Shown here in pieces: positions 38,040-46,030 of a stretch of 64,000 bases of DNA. A program made the translations under genes and the position numbers. The stretch is from Rubrivivax gelatinosus. Its GTDB lineage: Bacteria; Pseudomonadota; Gammaproteobacteria; Burkholderiales; Burkholderiaceae_C. The first letter of the stretch is position 1; every line of letters begins with the position of its first letter. The DNA lies in the NCBI RefSeq assembly GCF_004340905.1, contig NZ_SLXD01000012.1, positions 124,001 through 188,000 on the forward strand, read 5' to 3'. Under the pieces are notes generated by a model. That model saw only the letters and a program-made list of their open reading frames with translations. It searched no databases and had not been told where the DNA came from.

Positions 38040-38882
38040 TCAGTCGAAGACCGGCAGCACCTCGTGACGCAGCGCGCCGCGCGCCTGCTCGTAGTCGGGC
38101 ATGACCGAACGCACGACACCCCAGAAGGCCGCGCTGTGGTTCATCTCGCGCAGGTGGGCCAGCTCGTGGGTGACGACGTAGTCGACGACCGGCAACGCGA
38201 AGTGCACCAGGCGCCAGTTCAGGCGGATCGAACCGTCGGCACTGGCGCTGCCCCAGCGCGTGGCAGCCGAACTCAGCGTCAGCCGGCCGACCCTGACGCC
38301 GAGCTGCGGCGCAAAGCGCGCGATGCGCTCCTCGAAGATGCGGCGCGCCTGGCGCTGCAGCCAGCTCTGCACCGCGTCGCGCCATTGCTCGCGTGTCGCG
38401 CCCTGCGGCAGGCCCAGGCGCAGCGTGCCGCTGTCGGCGTCGAGCACCGCGCCGCTGGCCATCGGGTCCAGGCGCAGCACGAGCTCGCGGCCGAGGAAGG
38501 GAATCGTCGCGCCGTCGCGCCAGTCCACGCGGGCCGCAGCCAGGCGGCGGCCGCGTTCACGCTGCTCGTGCAGCTTGCGCAGGATCCAGTCGGCCTTGGC
38601 GCGCAGCGCGGTGTCGATGTCGGCCGCCGCCACCCAGCGCGGCGCGCTGACGCTCAGGCCCTCGGCGCCGACGACGAAGCCGATGCTGCGCCGGCGCGCA
38701 CGGCGCAGCTCGTAGCCGACGAGGTGTTCGCCGAGCCGGATCTCGCGCTGCGCGCGTGGATGCAGGAAACCGACCGGCGACGGCGCCGCCGCACGCGCGG
38801 CCGGAGGCGGCGAGGTGGGCTCAGGCGGCGCGTCGAACAAAGAGAGCTGGCTCGCGGACGCGGCGTCGGGCACGGGCGGCAT
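38040..38882 (-). CDS. YgjP/DUF45-type zinc metallopeptidase-like protein
   Basis: 280 residues. A disordered Pro/Ala-rich front (about 1-40) precedes a DUF45/WLM fold with the zincin motif VTHELAHLREMNHSAAFW (HExxH plus a third His) and the characteristic LSSAATRWGSAS. Members are known as SprT-like or YgjP-type metal-dependent hydrolases; the substrate here is unknown. TAGAAT lies 6 bases before the ATG, no SD. Confidence 0.88.
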   Translation of the reverse strand: MPPVPDAASASQLSLFDAPPEPTSPPPAARAAAPSPVGFLHPRAQREIRLGEHLVGYELRRARRRSIGFVVGAEGLSVSAPRWVAAADIDTALRAKADWILRKLHEQRERGRRLAAARVDWRDGATIPFLGRELVLRLDPMASGAVLDADSGTLRLGLPQGATREQWRDAVQSWLQRQARRIFEERIARFAPQLGVRVGRLTLSSAATRWGSASADGSIRLNWRLVHFALPVVDYVVTHELAHLREMNHSAAFWGVVRSVMPDYEQARGALRHEVLPVFD

Positions 38883-38888
38883 GTCCCG

Positions 38889-38894
38889 ATTCTA
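38889..38894 (-). promoter_or_regulatory. -10-like TAGAAT upstream of the YgjP-like gene
   Basis: TAGAAT then 6 bases then ATG (minus strand), between this gene and the gntR stop. Leaderless position. Confidence 0.45.
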
Positions 38895-38905
38895 GGAAAG
38901 CCGCT

Positions 38906-39601
38906 TCAGGTCTCGCGATAGGGGGCGAACAGGTCGCGCAGCGGCGTCGGTGGAACGGCTTCGCCGACGCTCAGCGAGCGCTCGATCTCCGACAGGTGGC
39001 GGCGCATCTCGCCGGCCGCGCCGCTGCCGGCGCCGGCCAGCGCCGTCAGCAGCCCGGTGTGGGTGTGCGCGGCGCAGGTGCGTGCACTGCCGCCCTGGTA
39101 CAGCGCGATCAGCAGCGAGGTCGTCGGCAGCAGTTCGTCGAGCAGGCGCACGAAGACCGGGTTGCCGGCGAAACGAGCCAGCGCGCGGTGGAACTCGCCC
39201 GACAGCCGGATCGCCGCCGGCGCGTCGCCGCGCGCCTCGGCCTCGGCTTCCTGGCGCACCAGCGCGTCGAGTTCGGCGCGCTGCGCGGCGCTCAGCTTGC
39301 CGGCCAGGCGGCGCGCCAGCTCGCATTCGACGACGCGGCGCGCGTCGAACACCTGCGCGGCCTGCTCGCGCGTGGGCTGCGGCACACGCGCGCCGCGGTT
39401 GTGCTCCAGTTCGACGACCTGGTCCTGGCCCAGCCGGTGCAGCGCCTGGCGCACGACGGTGCGCGAGACGCCGAATCCCTCCGCCAGCTCCACCTCGCGC
39501 AGCCGCGTGCCGGGCGCCAGCCGGTGCTCGACGATCGCCGCGTGGATCGTGTCGTAGACGCGCTGTGTCGCCGTCGCGGCCGCGGGCGTGGCGGTCTTCA
39601 T
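38906..39601 (-). CDS. GntR-family regulator with FCD domain
   Basis: 231 residues. Winged helix (VEHRLAPGTRLREVELAEGF, then GVSRTVVRQALHRL) and an FCD effector domain with metal-ligand-type residues (ARRVVE, GEFHRALARFAGN, HTHTGLL). Overlaps the permease gene by four bases, so it is the last gene of the importer operon. A TTGTATGCAA site between the ATPase and racemase genes fits FCD-type GntR operators (TTGTATACAA style), so it probably controls both directions. Confidence 0.88.
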   Translation of the reverse strand: MKTATPAAATATQRVYDTIHAAIVEHRLAPGTRLREVELAEGFGVSRTVVRQALHRLGQDQVVELEHNRGARVPQPTREQAAQVFDARRVVECELARRLAGKLSAAQRAELDALVRQEAEAEARGDAPAAIRLSGEFHRALARFAGNPVFVRLLDELLPTTSLLIALYQGGSARTCAAHTHTGLLTALAGAGSGAAGEMRRHLSEIERSLSVGEAVPPTPLRDLFAPYRET

Positions 39602-40479
39602 GCGCCGCCTCCGCGCCGGCGCCAGGCCCAGACCACGGCCAGCGTCGCGCCGACGACGAGGAAGGAGACCACCGTCGTCACCGTGCCCAGCGCGTAGATG
39701 ACCGGCGTCGTCACCGTCGTCGTCAGGCCCTGCAGTTCCAGCGGCAAGGTGTTGAGGTCGCCCATCGCCTGCGAGGAGCGTGCGATCTCGTCCCAGGACA
39801 GCGTGAAGCCGAACATGCCGATGCCGACCAGGCTGGGGCCGATCAGCGGCAGCACGACGTGCAGCAGGCTCTGGCGCGGGCTGGCGCCGAGGTCGCGTGC
39901 GGCTTCCTCGTAGGCCGGGTTGAAGCGGTTGAAGACGGCAAACATGATCAGAAGGCCGAAAGGCAGGGTCCAGGTGAGTTGTGCGCCCAGCCCCGAGCTG
40001 AACAGCCCCAGCGTGCTGACGAAGTTCTCGGCCAGCGAGGGCGCGTGCGCCTCCAGCCAGCCGCGCAGCACGCCGTCGAGCAGCCGGAACATCAAGCCGA
40101 TGCCCAGCGAGACGACGATGGACGGCATGATCAGGCTGGCGACGACGATATAGAAAAGCGCCGTGCCGCCAGGCAGGCGCTTGCGGTAGGCCAGGCCGGC
40201 AGCGAGCGACAGCGCCACTGTCAGCGCCATGACGACCGCTCCCAGCGCCAGCGAGCGCCGGAAGGCGGCGCCGATGTCCACCGTGCCGATGCCCTCCCAG
40301 AGCTGGCGGAACCAGTGCAGCGAGACACCGCGCAGCGGGAAGGTGAGCCCGCCTTCGGGCCCCTGGAAGCTGAGCACGAAGATCGCGAACATCGGGCCGT
40401 AGAGGAAGAGCACGAAGGCGCAGAAGAACAGCGCGAGCAGCCAGAAGCTGGCGGGGCGCGGGCGGCGTTCGGCGGCCAT
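39598..40479 (-). CDS. ABC transporter permease, PotC type
   Basis: 293 residues, six helices. GPMFAIFVLSFQGPEGG after helix 1 and the coupling loop YEEAARDLGASPRQSLLHVV, then LPLIGPSLVGIGMFGFTLSWDE, are typical of PotC/YdcV permeases. One base separates it from the PotB-like gene. Forms the inner-membrane channel of the PotABCD-type importer. Confidence 0.9.
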   Translation of the reverse strand: MAAERRPRPASFWLLALFFCAFVLFLYGPMFAIFVLSFQGPEGGLTFPLRGVSLHWFRQLWEGIGTVDIGAAFRRSLALGAVVMALTVALSLAAGLAYRKRLPGGTALFYIVVASLIMPSIVVSLGIGLMFRLLDGVLRGWLEAHAPSLAENFVSTLGLFSSGLGAQLTWTLPFGLLIMFAVFNRFNPAYEEAARDLGASPRQSLLHVVLPLIGPSLVGIGMFGFTLSWDEIARSSQAMGDLNTLPLELQGLTTTVTTPVIYALGTVTTVVSFLVVGATLAVVWAWRRRGGGA

Positions 40480-41361
40480 CTAGAGCTCCTTGCGCAGGTC
40501 GACGAGGCGCATCAGCGCGACGATCATCATCAGCACCACCGCCAGCAGCACGACGGCATTGGCCGCCGCGGCCGGGAACTGCAGGTAGCTGGCCTGCACC
40601 TGGATCGTCTTGCCGACCGAGGCGATCTGCTGGCCGCCCATCACGCCGACGGTGACGAAGTCGCCCATCACCAGCGCGACGACGAAGATCGAGCCGATCA
40701 GGATGCCGGTCTTGCTGAGCGGCAGCACGACGTGGCGCACGGTCTGCCACGGCGTCGCGCCGGCGTCGCGTGCGGCCTCGATCAGCGAGCGGTCGATGCG
40801 CATCATCGAGTTGAAGATCGGCACGATCATGAACATCGTGTACAGGTGCACGAAGGCCAGCACGACCGAGAAGTCGGAGTACAGCAGCCACTCGACCGGC
40901 TGGTCGACGAGGCCGATGCCGAGCAGCGCGTCGTTGACCAGGCCGTTGCGGCCCAGCAGCGGGATCCACGAGATCATGCGGATCACGTTGCTGGTCCAGA
41001 ACGGCACGGTGCAGACGATGAAGAGCAGCGTCTGCACCAGCGTCGAGCGCACGTGAAACGCGAGGAAATAGGCGACCGTGAAGCCGACGACGCCGGTGAT
41101 CACCCAGGTCAGCAGCGCGAACCTCAGCGTCGAGCCGTAGGTGCTCAGCGTGACGCAGAGATCGTCGGCACCGCCGCCGCAGCCGGAGAACAGGTCCAGA
41201 TAGGCCTGCGGCGTGAACGCCGGGATCAGCTCGTAGTCGGTCGCCTGCCAGAAGCTGACGGTGACGATCAGCGCCAGCGGGATGAGAAAGAAGACGGCGA
41301 ACACCGCCGCCAGCGGCAGCGCCTGAAGCCAGCTGAGCAGCGCGGTCCGCCGCGCGACCAA
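40480..41361 (-). CDS. ABC transporter permease, PotB type (start uncertain)
   Basis: About 293 residues from TTG 41361. Coupling loop LIEAARDAGATPWQTVRHVV and FVTVGVMGGQQI mark it as PotB/YdcU type. No ATG exists near the 5' end: in-frame candidates are TTG 41361, TTG 41448 (overlapping the binding-protein TGA) and GTG 41514. TTG 41361 is preferred because it places about 10 residues before the first membrane helix; the longer forms would translate the hairpin repeat as a Pro/Ala-rich tail. None has a clear SD, so translation may depend on the upstream gene. Confidence 0.82.
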   Translation of the reverse strand: MVARRTALLSWLQALPLAAVFAVFFLIPLALIVTVSFWQATDYELIPAFTPQAYLDLFSGCGGGADDLCVTLSTYGSTLRFALLTWVITGVVGFTVAYFLAFHVRSTLVQTLLFIVCTVPFWTSNVIRMISWIPLLGRNGLVNDALLGIGLVDQPVEWLLYSDFSVVLAFVHLYTMFMIVPIFNSMMRIDRSLIEAARDAGATPWQTVRHVVLPLSKTGILIGSIFVVALVMGDFVTVGVMGGQQIASVGKTIQVQASYLQFPAAAANAVVLLAVVLMMIVALMRLVDLRKEL

Positions 41362-41389
41362 GCTGGCGCCGCGGAACTGGCTCTGCCAG

Positions 41390-41444
41390 GCCGCTGGCGC
41401 CGCCCCCCTGGGGGGGAGCGCCGAAGGCGCTTCGGGGGGGGGCG
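41390..41444 (-). repeat. GC-rich hairpin module abutting the PotD-like stop codon
   Basis: On the minus strand, directly after TGA: CGCCCCCCCCCGAAGCGCC, TTC, GGCGCT, then CCCCCCC-AGGGGGGC and GGCGCCAGCGGC. The cleanest copy of the class seen at 2031-2094 and in the flanks of 16760-16915. It lies between the binding-protein and permease genes and occupies the normal start region of the permease. Confidence 0.8.
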
Positions 41445-42713
41445 TCAAGCCGCGACGAACTCGTTCCACTTCTGCACCATGTACTGGTTCTCGTCCATGA
41501 TCGAGTTCCAGCACGCGATGCCGCCCATGCGCGCCTCATAGCTGCCGCCGTCGCGCACGCTGCCGGCCTTGGCCAGCAGGTCGCCGGTGGGGCTCTTGAT
41601 GTCCTTGGCGGCGGGCTTGCCTTCCATCCAGTAGGCCCACTCGTAGGCTTCCATCTTGGCCTTGGCGGTGTCGAGCACGGCGCTGTAGTAGCCCTGGCGG
41701 TTGAGGTAGGCGCCGGCCCAGCCGTCGAGGAACCAGTTGATGAACTCGTAGGCCGCGTCGGCCTTGCGGCCATTCAGCGTGCGCGGGATGCCGAAGCCGG
41801 CGGCCCAGGCGCGGTAGCCTTCCTTCAGCGGCTGGAACACGCAGGGGATGCCCTTGGTGCGCACCGCGGTCACCGCCGGCGACCACATCGACTGGATCAC
41901 GACCTCGCCCGAGGCCATCAGGTTGACGCTCTCGTTGAAGTCCTTCCACAGCGCGCGGAACTGGCCGGCGCGCTTGGCTTCGATCAGCGTCTTGATCGTG
42001 AGGTCGATCTCCTTCTTGGTCATGTTCCCCTTGTCGGGGTACTGGTAGAGGCCCATCGCCTCGACGACCATCGCCGCGTCCATGATCCCGATCGACGGGA
42101 TGTTGAGGATCGCCGCCTTGCCCTTGAACTCGGGGTTCAGCAGTTCCTTCCAGCTCTCGATCGGGCGCTTGATCAGGTCGGGGCGGATGCCCAGCGTGTC
42201 GGCGTTGTAGACCGTCGGGATCAGCGTCATGTACGGGGTCGGCGCGGCGGAGAAGGTCTTCGCGTCGGGCTTGTCCAGGTACATCACCTTCTTCGGCGCC
42301 GTGCCCTGGTCGCCGACCTTCCTGCCGCCGACCGTGCCCTGGGTGAAGAGCGTCGTGATCTTGTCGGCGTTCTTGATGCGCCTGGTGTCGATGCCCAGCA
42401 GGTTGCCGGTCGGCAGGATCTTCTTCAGGCTGAAGTACTCGGTGTCGATCAGGTCGAACGAGTTCGGCGCCGTCACCGCGCGCTTGGTGACGTCGTCGGT
42501 GGTCACCGCGATGTACTGGATCTTGATGCCGGTGTCGGCCTCGAACTTCTCGGCGATGCGGCGGTCCTGGTTGACCGCGGTGCCGAGGTAGCGCAGCGTG
42601 ATCTTCTCCTGCGCGTGCACGTAGGGGAAACCGGCCAGGCCGACGCCGGCGGCGCCGGCCATCTTCAGGACCTGGCGGCGCGAGGTGCCGGCCGCACGTG
42701 GTTGATCGCTCAT
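41445..42713 (-). CDS. Periplasmic substrate-binding protein, PotD/family 1 type, Tat signal
   Basis: 422 residues. TSRRQVLKMAGAAGVGLAGF is a twin-arginine signal; cleavage probably at VHA-QEK. Mature protein resembles PotD/YdcS binding proteins (LRYLGTAVNQDRRIAEKFE, NPEFKGKAAILNIPSIG, WAAGFGIPRTLNGRKADAAY). ATG 42713 has AGGAG. The ligand is unclear: the divergent racemase suggests a hydantoin, ureide or amino-acid-like compound rather than a polyamine. Confidence 0.88.
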   Translation of the reverse strand: MSDQPRAAGTSRRQVLKMAGAAGVGLAGFPYVHAQEKITLRYLGTAVNQDRRIAEKFEADTGIKIQYIAVTTDDVTKRAVTAPNSFDLIDTEYFSLKKILPTGNLLGIDTRRIKNADKITTLFTQGTVGGRKVGDQGTAPKKVMYLDKPDAKTFSAAPTPYMTLIPTVYNADTLGIRPDLIKRPIESWKELLNPEFKGKAAILNIPSIGIMDAAMVVEAMGLYQYPDKGNMTKKEIDLTIKTLIEAKRAGQFRALWKDFNESVNLMASGEVVIQSMWSPAVTAVRTKGIPCVFQPLKEGYRAWAAGFGIPRTLNGRKADAAYEFINWFLDGWAGAYLNRQGYYSAVLDTAKAKMEAYEWAYWMEGKPAAKDIKSPTGDLLAKAGSVRDGGSYEARMGGIACWNSIMDENQYMVQKWNEFVAA

Positions 42714-42741
42714 CGAGGGTGCTCCTGGGGGTGAGGTGATG

Positions 42742-43764
42742 TCAGGCTTCGAGCGGGTGCGCTTCGGCTTCGGGCCAGCGCATGGCCAGTCGCTGCCCGG
42801 GCTCGAACGGGCGCGCGTGGAAATCGGCATCGGACAGCGCCGCGGTCCAGGTGTGGACCGGCGCCTCGTCGTCAGCGGCGTCTGCGACGTCAGCGGTGTC
42901 GCCCAGGGCCTGCACGTGCACCTGCACCTGCGCGCCCTGGTATTCGATCGCCTGCACCGTGACCGGCACGCCGTCGCCGTCGAAACCCAGGCGCACGCGG
43001 TCGCTGCGCACCGCCACCTTGCCGGCCGGCGTCTCGATGACGTTGTGCGCGCCGATGAAACGCGCGACGAATTCGGTGCGCGGGCGCTCGAAGACCTCGC
43101 GCGCGCTGCCGGCCTGCTCGATGCGGCCGTGGTTCATCACGACGACCAGGTCGGCCAGCGCCATCGCCTCTTCCTGCGAGTGCGTGACGTGCACGAAGCT
43201 CATGCCCAGCTCCTGGTGCCAGCGCTTGAGCTCGGCGCGCATCTTCAGGCGCAGGAAGGGGTCCAGCGCCGACAGCGGCTCGTCGAGCAGCAGCACGCGC
43301 GGACGCATCATCAGCGCGCGCGCCAGCGCCACACGCTGCTGCTGGCCGCCCGACAGCGCCGCCGGCAGGCGCGCCGCGTACGGCGTCATCGCCACCAGCT
43401 CCAGCAGTTCACGCGCCCTTGCCTCGCGTTCCGCGCGTGCGACGCCTTTCATCTTCGCGCTGAAGGCGACGTTGTCGAGCACCGTCAGGTGCGGGAACAG
43501 CGCGTAGCTCTGGAACATCATCGCCGTGCCGCGTTCGGCCGGCGACAGGTGCGTGACCTCGCGGCCGGCGACGATGACGTGGCCCGAGGTCGGCGTCTCG
43601 TGGCCGGCGATCATGCGCAGCGTCGAGGTCTTGCCGCAGCCCGAGGGCCCGAGCAGGCAGCAGTAGCTGCCGCCGGCGATCTTCAGCTCGATGCCGGCCA
43701 CGGCGACCGCGTCGCCGTAGTGCTTGGCGAGCGCTGCGAGTTCCAGGTCGGTGCGGGTACTCAT
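42742..43764 (-). CDS. ABC transporter ATPase, PotA type
   Basis: 340 residues. Walker A LLGPSGCGKTSTLRMIAGHE, Q-loop MMFQSYALFPHLT, signature LSGGQQQRVALARAL, Walker B LLLDEPLSALDP, His switch VTHSQEE, and a C-terminal TOBE domain. First gene of the importer operon (ATPase, binding protein, two permeases, GntR). ATG 43764 chosen since homology begins there; a longer frame reaches 43908. Confidence 0.92.
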   Translation of the reverse strand: MSTRTDLELAALAKHYGDAVAVAGIELKIAGGSYCCLLGPSGCGKTSTLRMIAGHETPTSGHVIVAGREVTHLSPAERGTAMMFQSYALFPHLTVLDNVAFSAKMKGVARAEREARARELLELVAMTPYAARLPAALSGGQQQRVALARALMMRPRVLLLDEPLSALDPFLRLKMRAELKRWHQELGMSFVHVTHSQEEAMALADLVVVMNHGRIEQAGSAREVFERPRTEFVARFIGAHNVIETPAGKVAVRSDRVRLGFDGDGVPVTVQAIEYQGAQVQVHVQALGDTADVADAADDEAPVHTWTAALSDADFHARPFEPGQRLAMRWPEAEAHPLEA

Positions 43765-43814
43765 CGACGCCGGCCGAACGCAACGAGCGTGCCAGAAGCC
43801 GGGGCCCGGGCCCG

Positions 43815-43834
43815 CCCCTTGCAGAAGGGGTTTT
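43815..43834 (+). terminator. Intrinsic terminator-like hairpin in the divergent region
   Basis: CCCCTT-GCAG-AAGGGG followed by TTTT, reading toward the racemase but upstream of its likely promoter. It may insulate the racemase from antisense read-through. Short stem, so only moderately supported. Confidence 0.4.
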
Positions 43835-43897
43835 GTCGACAGTCGGGCACCAAGCGCGTGCTCACCAGCCCGGTGAAACACGCACCAGCCCGGCCAC

Positions 43898-43909
43898 TTT
43901 GTATGCAAA
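43898..43909. promoter_or_regulatory. GntR/FCD-type operator
   Basis: TTTGTATGCAAA, one mismatch from the TTGTATACAA-type site of FCD-family GntR proteins. 28 bases before the racemase ATG and 133 bases from the divergent ATPase ATG; the gntR gene of this locus is the obvious candidate. Confidence 0.6.
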
Positions 43910-43937
43910 CTGCACCGCGATGGACGGAAGGCGGACG

Positions 43938-44669
43938 ATGAGACTGCTGCTGCTGAACCCCAACACCTCGGCCGCGATGACGGCGGCGATCGCCGCCGCG
44001 GCGCGCGAGGTCGCCGCGCCCGGCACCGAGATCGTCGCGCGCCAGCCGAGCTTCGGCCCGGCGTCGATCGAGGGCCATTTCGACGACGCCTTCGGCGCCG
44101 CCGGCGTCGCCGAGCAGGCGCGGCTGGCGGCCGGCGAAGGCTTCGACGCCACCGTCATCGCCTGCTTCGGCGACCCGGGTGTCGACGCCGCGCGCGAGGT
44201 GCTGGCCGGCCCGGTGCTGGGCGTCGCCGAGGCCGCCTTCCACGCCGCGGCGATGCTGGCCACCGGCTTCTCGGTCGTGACGACGATGACACGCACCTGC
44301 GTCATCGCCGAGCGCCTGGTGCAGCGCTACGGCTTCGAGCGCGTCTGCCGCGGCATCCACGGCACCGACATCCCGGTGCTGGACCTGGAGGCGGCCGGCG
44401 AGGCGCTGGTCGACACGCTGGAAGCCGCCGCAAGGCGCGCGCTGGCGGCCGACCGCAGCGAGGCCGTCGTGCTGGGCTGCGCCGGCATGGCCGGGCTGGC
44501 CGCCACGCTGCAGGCGCGGCTGGGCGTGCCGGTCGTCGACGGCGTCGCCGCCGCGGTCAAGTTCGCCGAGGCGCTGGCGGCGCTGGGGCTGAAGACGCCG
44601 AAGACCGGCGACTACGCGTCGCCGCGGTCCAAACCCTGGGCCGGCTGGGCGGCGGGTTTCGGCGTGTAG
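43938..44669 (+). CDS. Aspartate/glutamate/hydantoin racemase family protein
   Basis: 243 residues. Two catalytic Cys in VIACFGDPGVDAAREV and VVLGCAGMAGLAATL, N-terminal LLLLNPNTSAAMTAAI typical of the hydantoin/allantoin racemase (HyuE, DCG1) branch. GGAAGG precedes ATG 43938. Divergent from a PotABCD-type importer, so the pair probably handles an imported hydantoin, allantoin or similar N-carbamoyl compound. Its 3' end overlaps the convergent plsC gene by 58 bases. Confidence 0.88.
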   Translation: MRLLLLNPNTSAAMTAAIAAAAREVAAPGTEIVARQPSFGPASIEGHFDDAFGAAGVAEQARLAAGEGFDATVIACFGDPGVDAAREVLAGPVLGVAEAAFHAAAMLATGFSVVTTMTRTCVIAERLVQRYGFERVCRGIHGTDIPVLDLEAAGEALVDTLEAAARRALAADRSEAVVLGCAGMAGLAATLQARLGVPVVDGVAAAVKFAEALAALGLKTPKTGDYASPRSKPWAGWAAGFGV

Positions 44670-45409
44670 GCCTCGGGGTCCAGGCGGCGCATCTCGGCCT
44701 CGATCCAGGCTTCGACCTCGCGCATCAGCTCGTCGGGCTGGCGGCCGGCGGAATCGATGGGCGCGCCGATCGAGACCTCGACCAGACCGGGCCGCAGCAG
44801 CATGCTCCGGGCCGGCCAGCAGCGGCCGGCGGCCACGGCGATCGGCACGATGGGCACGCCGGCAGTGATGGCCAGGCGCGCGGCGCCGGTCTTGTAGGCG
44901 CCCTGGGTGCCACGCCGCGTGCGTGTGCCCTCGGGGAACATGATCACCCAGTTGCCCAGGTCGAACAGGCGCCGGCCCTGTTTGGCCACCTTGTTCCAGG
45001 CCTCGGCGCGGCGCGAGCGGTCGATGTGGATCATGTCCAGACGCGCCAGCGCCCAGCCGAAGAACGGCACCCACAGCAGCTCACGCTTGAAGACGTAGGC
45101 GATCGGATGCGGCATCAGCATCGGCAGCGCGAAGGTCTCCCAGGTCGACTGGTGCTTGGCGGCGAGCACGACGGCCGAGTAGCGGTCGGCGCGTGTCGGC
45201 ACGTTCTCGATGCCGTGCACGCGCCAGGCGACACCGCAGATGACACGCGCGCTGCGGATCGCCAGCGTCACCCAGCCGACGCAGATGCGGTAGCAGACGC
45301 GTTTGGGCGCGACCAGCGAGGCCAGCAGCAGCACCGTCGCCCAGGGCGCGACGGTCAGCGTCAGCCAGGCCCAGTACAGCGCCGAGCGCGCCAGCCCGCC
45401 GGCGCGCAT
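44612..45409 (-). CDS. plsC: 1-acyl-sn-glycerol-3-phosphate acyltransferase
   Basis: 265 residues, PlsC family. Catalytic AAKHQSTWETFAL (His with Glu five residues on, a common variant of HxxxxD) and FPEGTRTRRGT binding the glycerol phosphate; a membrane helix near residues 10-35. Makes phosphatidic acid at the inner membrane. Starts in a TGATG overlap with gmhB. Ends inside the convergent racemase gene. Confidence 0.9.
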   Translation of the reverse strand: MRAGGLARSALYWAWLTLTVAPWATVLLLASLVAPKRVCYRICVGWVTLAIRSARVICGVAWRVHGIENVPTRADRYSAVVLAAKHQSTWETFALPMLMPHPIAYVFKRELLWVPFFGWALARLDMIHIDRSRRAEAWNKVAKQGRRLFDLGNWVIMFPEGTRTRRGTQGAYKTGAARLAITAGVPIVPIAVAAGRCWPARSMLLRPGLVEVSIGAPIDSAGRQPDELMREVEAWIEAEMRRLDPEAYTPKPAAQPAQGLDRGDA

Positions 45410-46017
45410 CAGCTGCGGTCTCCCGCGGCGGCCTCCTGCGGCTGGCTGCGGTCGCGCTGCAGCACGTAGTCGACGAAGGCCGACAGGCTGGCGTGGGCGC
45501 GCGCGCCCGGCACCTGGTGCAGCGTGTGGTGCAGCTGCTCGTCGTCGAGCGCGGCGGCGCGGCCGGAGAGGATCAGGTGCGGCTCGCAGCCGGCGGCGCG
45601 CGCGGCGACGAGGTCACGCACCGTGTCGCCGGCCATCGGCACGCTCTTCAGGTCGACGCCGTAGCGCCGGCCGACCTCCAGCAGCAAACCCGGCAGCGGC
45701 TTGCGGCAGTCGCACTGCTCCTCGGGCGTGTGCGGGCAGAAGAACACCGCGTCGAAGCGCCCGCCCAGCGCCGCGAGCTGGCGCTGCATGTGGGCGTGCA
45801 CGGCGTTGACCGAGACCATGTCGATCATGCCGCGGCCGATGCCGGCCTGGTTGGTGGCCAGCACGACGTGCCAGCCGGCGTGGTTCAGCCGCGCAACGGC
45901 CTCCAGCGAGCCCTTGATCGTGACCCATTCCTCGGGCCCCTTGACGTGATCCTCGCGGTACTCGTTGAGGATGCCGTCGCGGCCCAGGATCACGAGCTTG
46001 AGCGACGGCGCAGGCAT
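45409..46017 (-). CDS. gmhB: GmhB-type heptose-bisphosphate phosphatase with altered catalytic motif
   Basis: 202 residues, HAD family IIIA. Expected to act in LPS heptose synthesis on D-glycero-beta-D-manno-heptose 1,7-bisphosphate. Present: VVLATNQAGIGRG, the Zn motif CPHTPEEQCDC, Lys in RKPLPG, and GDTVRD. Odd: the first motif reads LVILGRDGILN, with Gly12 where the nucleophilic Asp (DxD) is expected; the acid Asp14 remains. Codon is GGC. Either inactive, a different chemistry, or a sequence error. Overlaps plsC; preceded by glyS. Confidence 0.82.
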   Translation of the reverse strand: MPAPSLKLVILGRDGILNEYREDHVKGPEEWVTIKGSLEAVARLNHAGWHVVLATNQAGIGRGMIDMVSVNAVHAHMQRQLAALGGRFDAVFFCPHTPEEQCDCRKPLPGLLLEVGRRYGVDLKSVPMAGDTVRDLVAARAAGCEPHLILSGRAAALDDEQLHHTLHQVPGARAHASLSAFVDYVLQRDRSQPQEAAAGDRS

Positions 46018-46030
46018 GGCTGTCTCCTCG

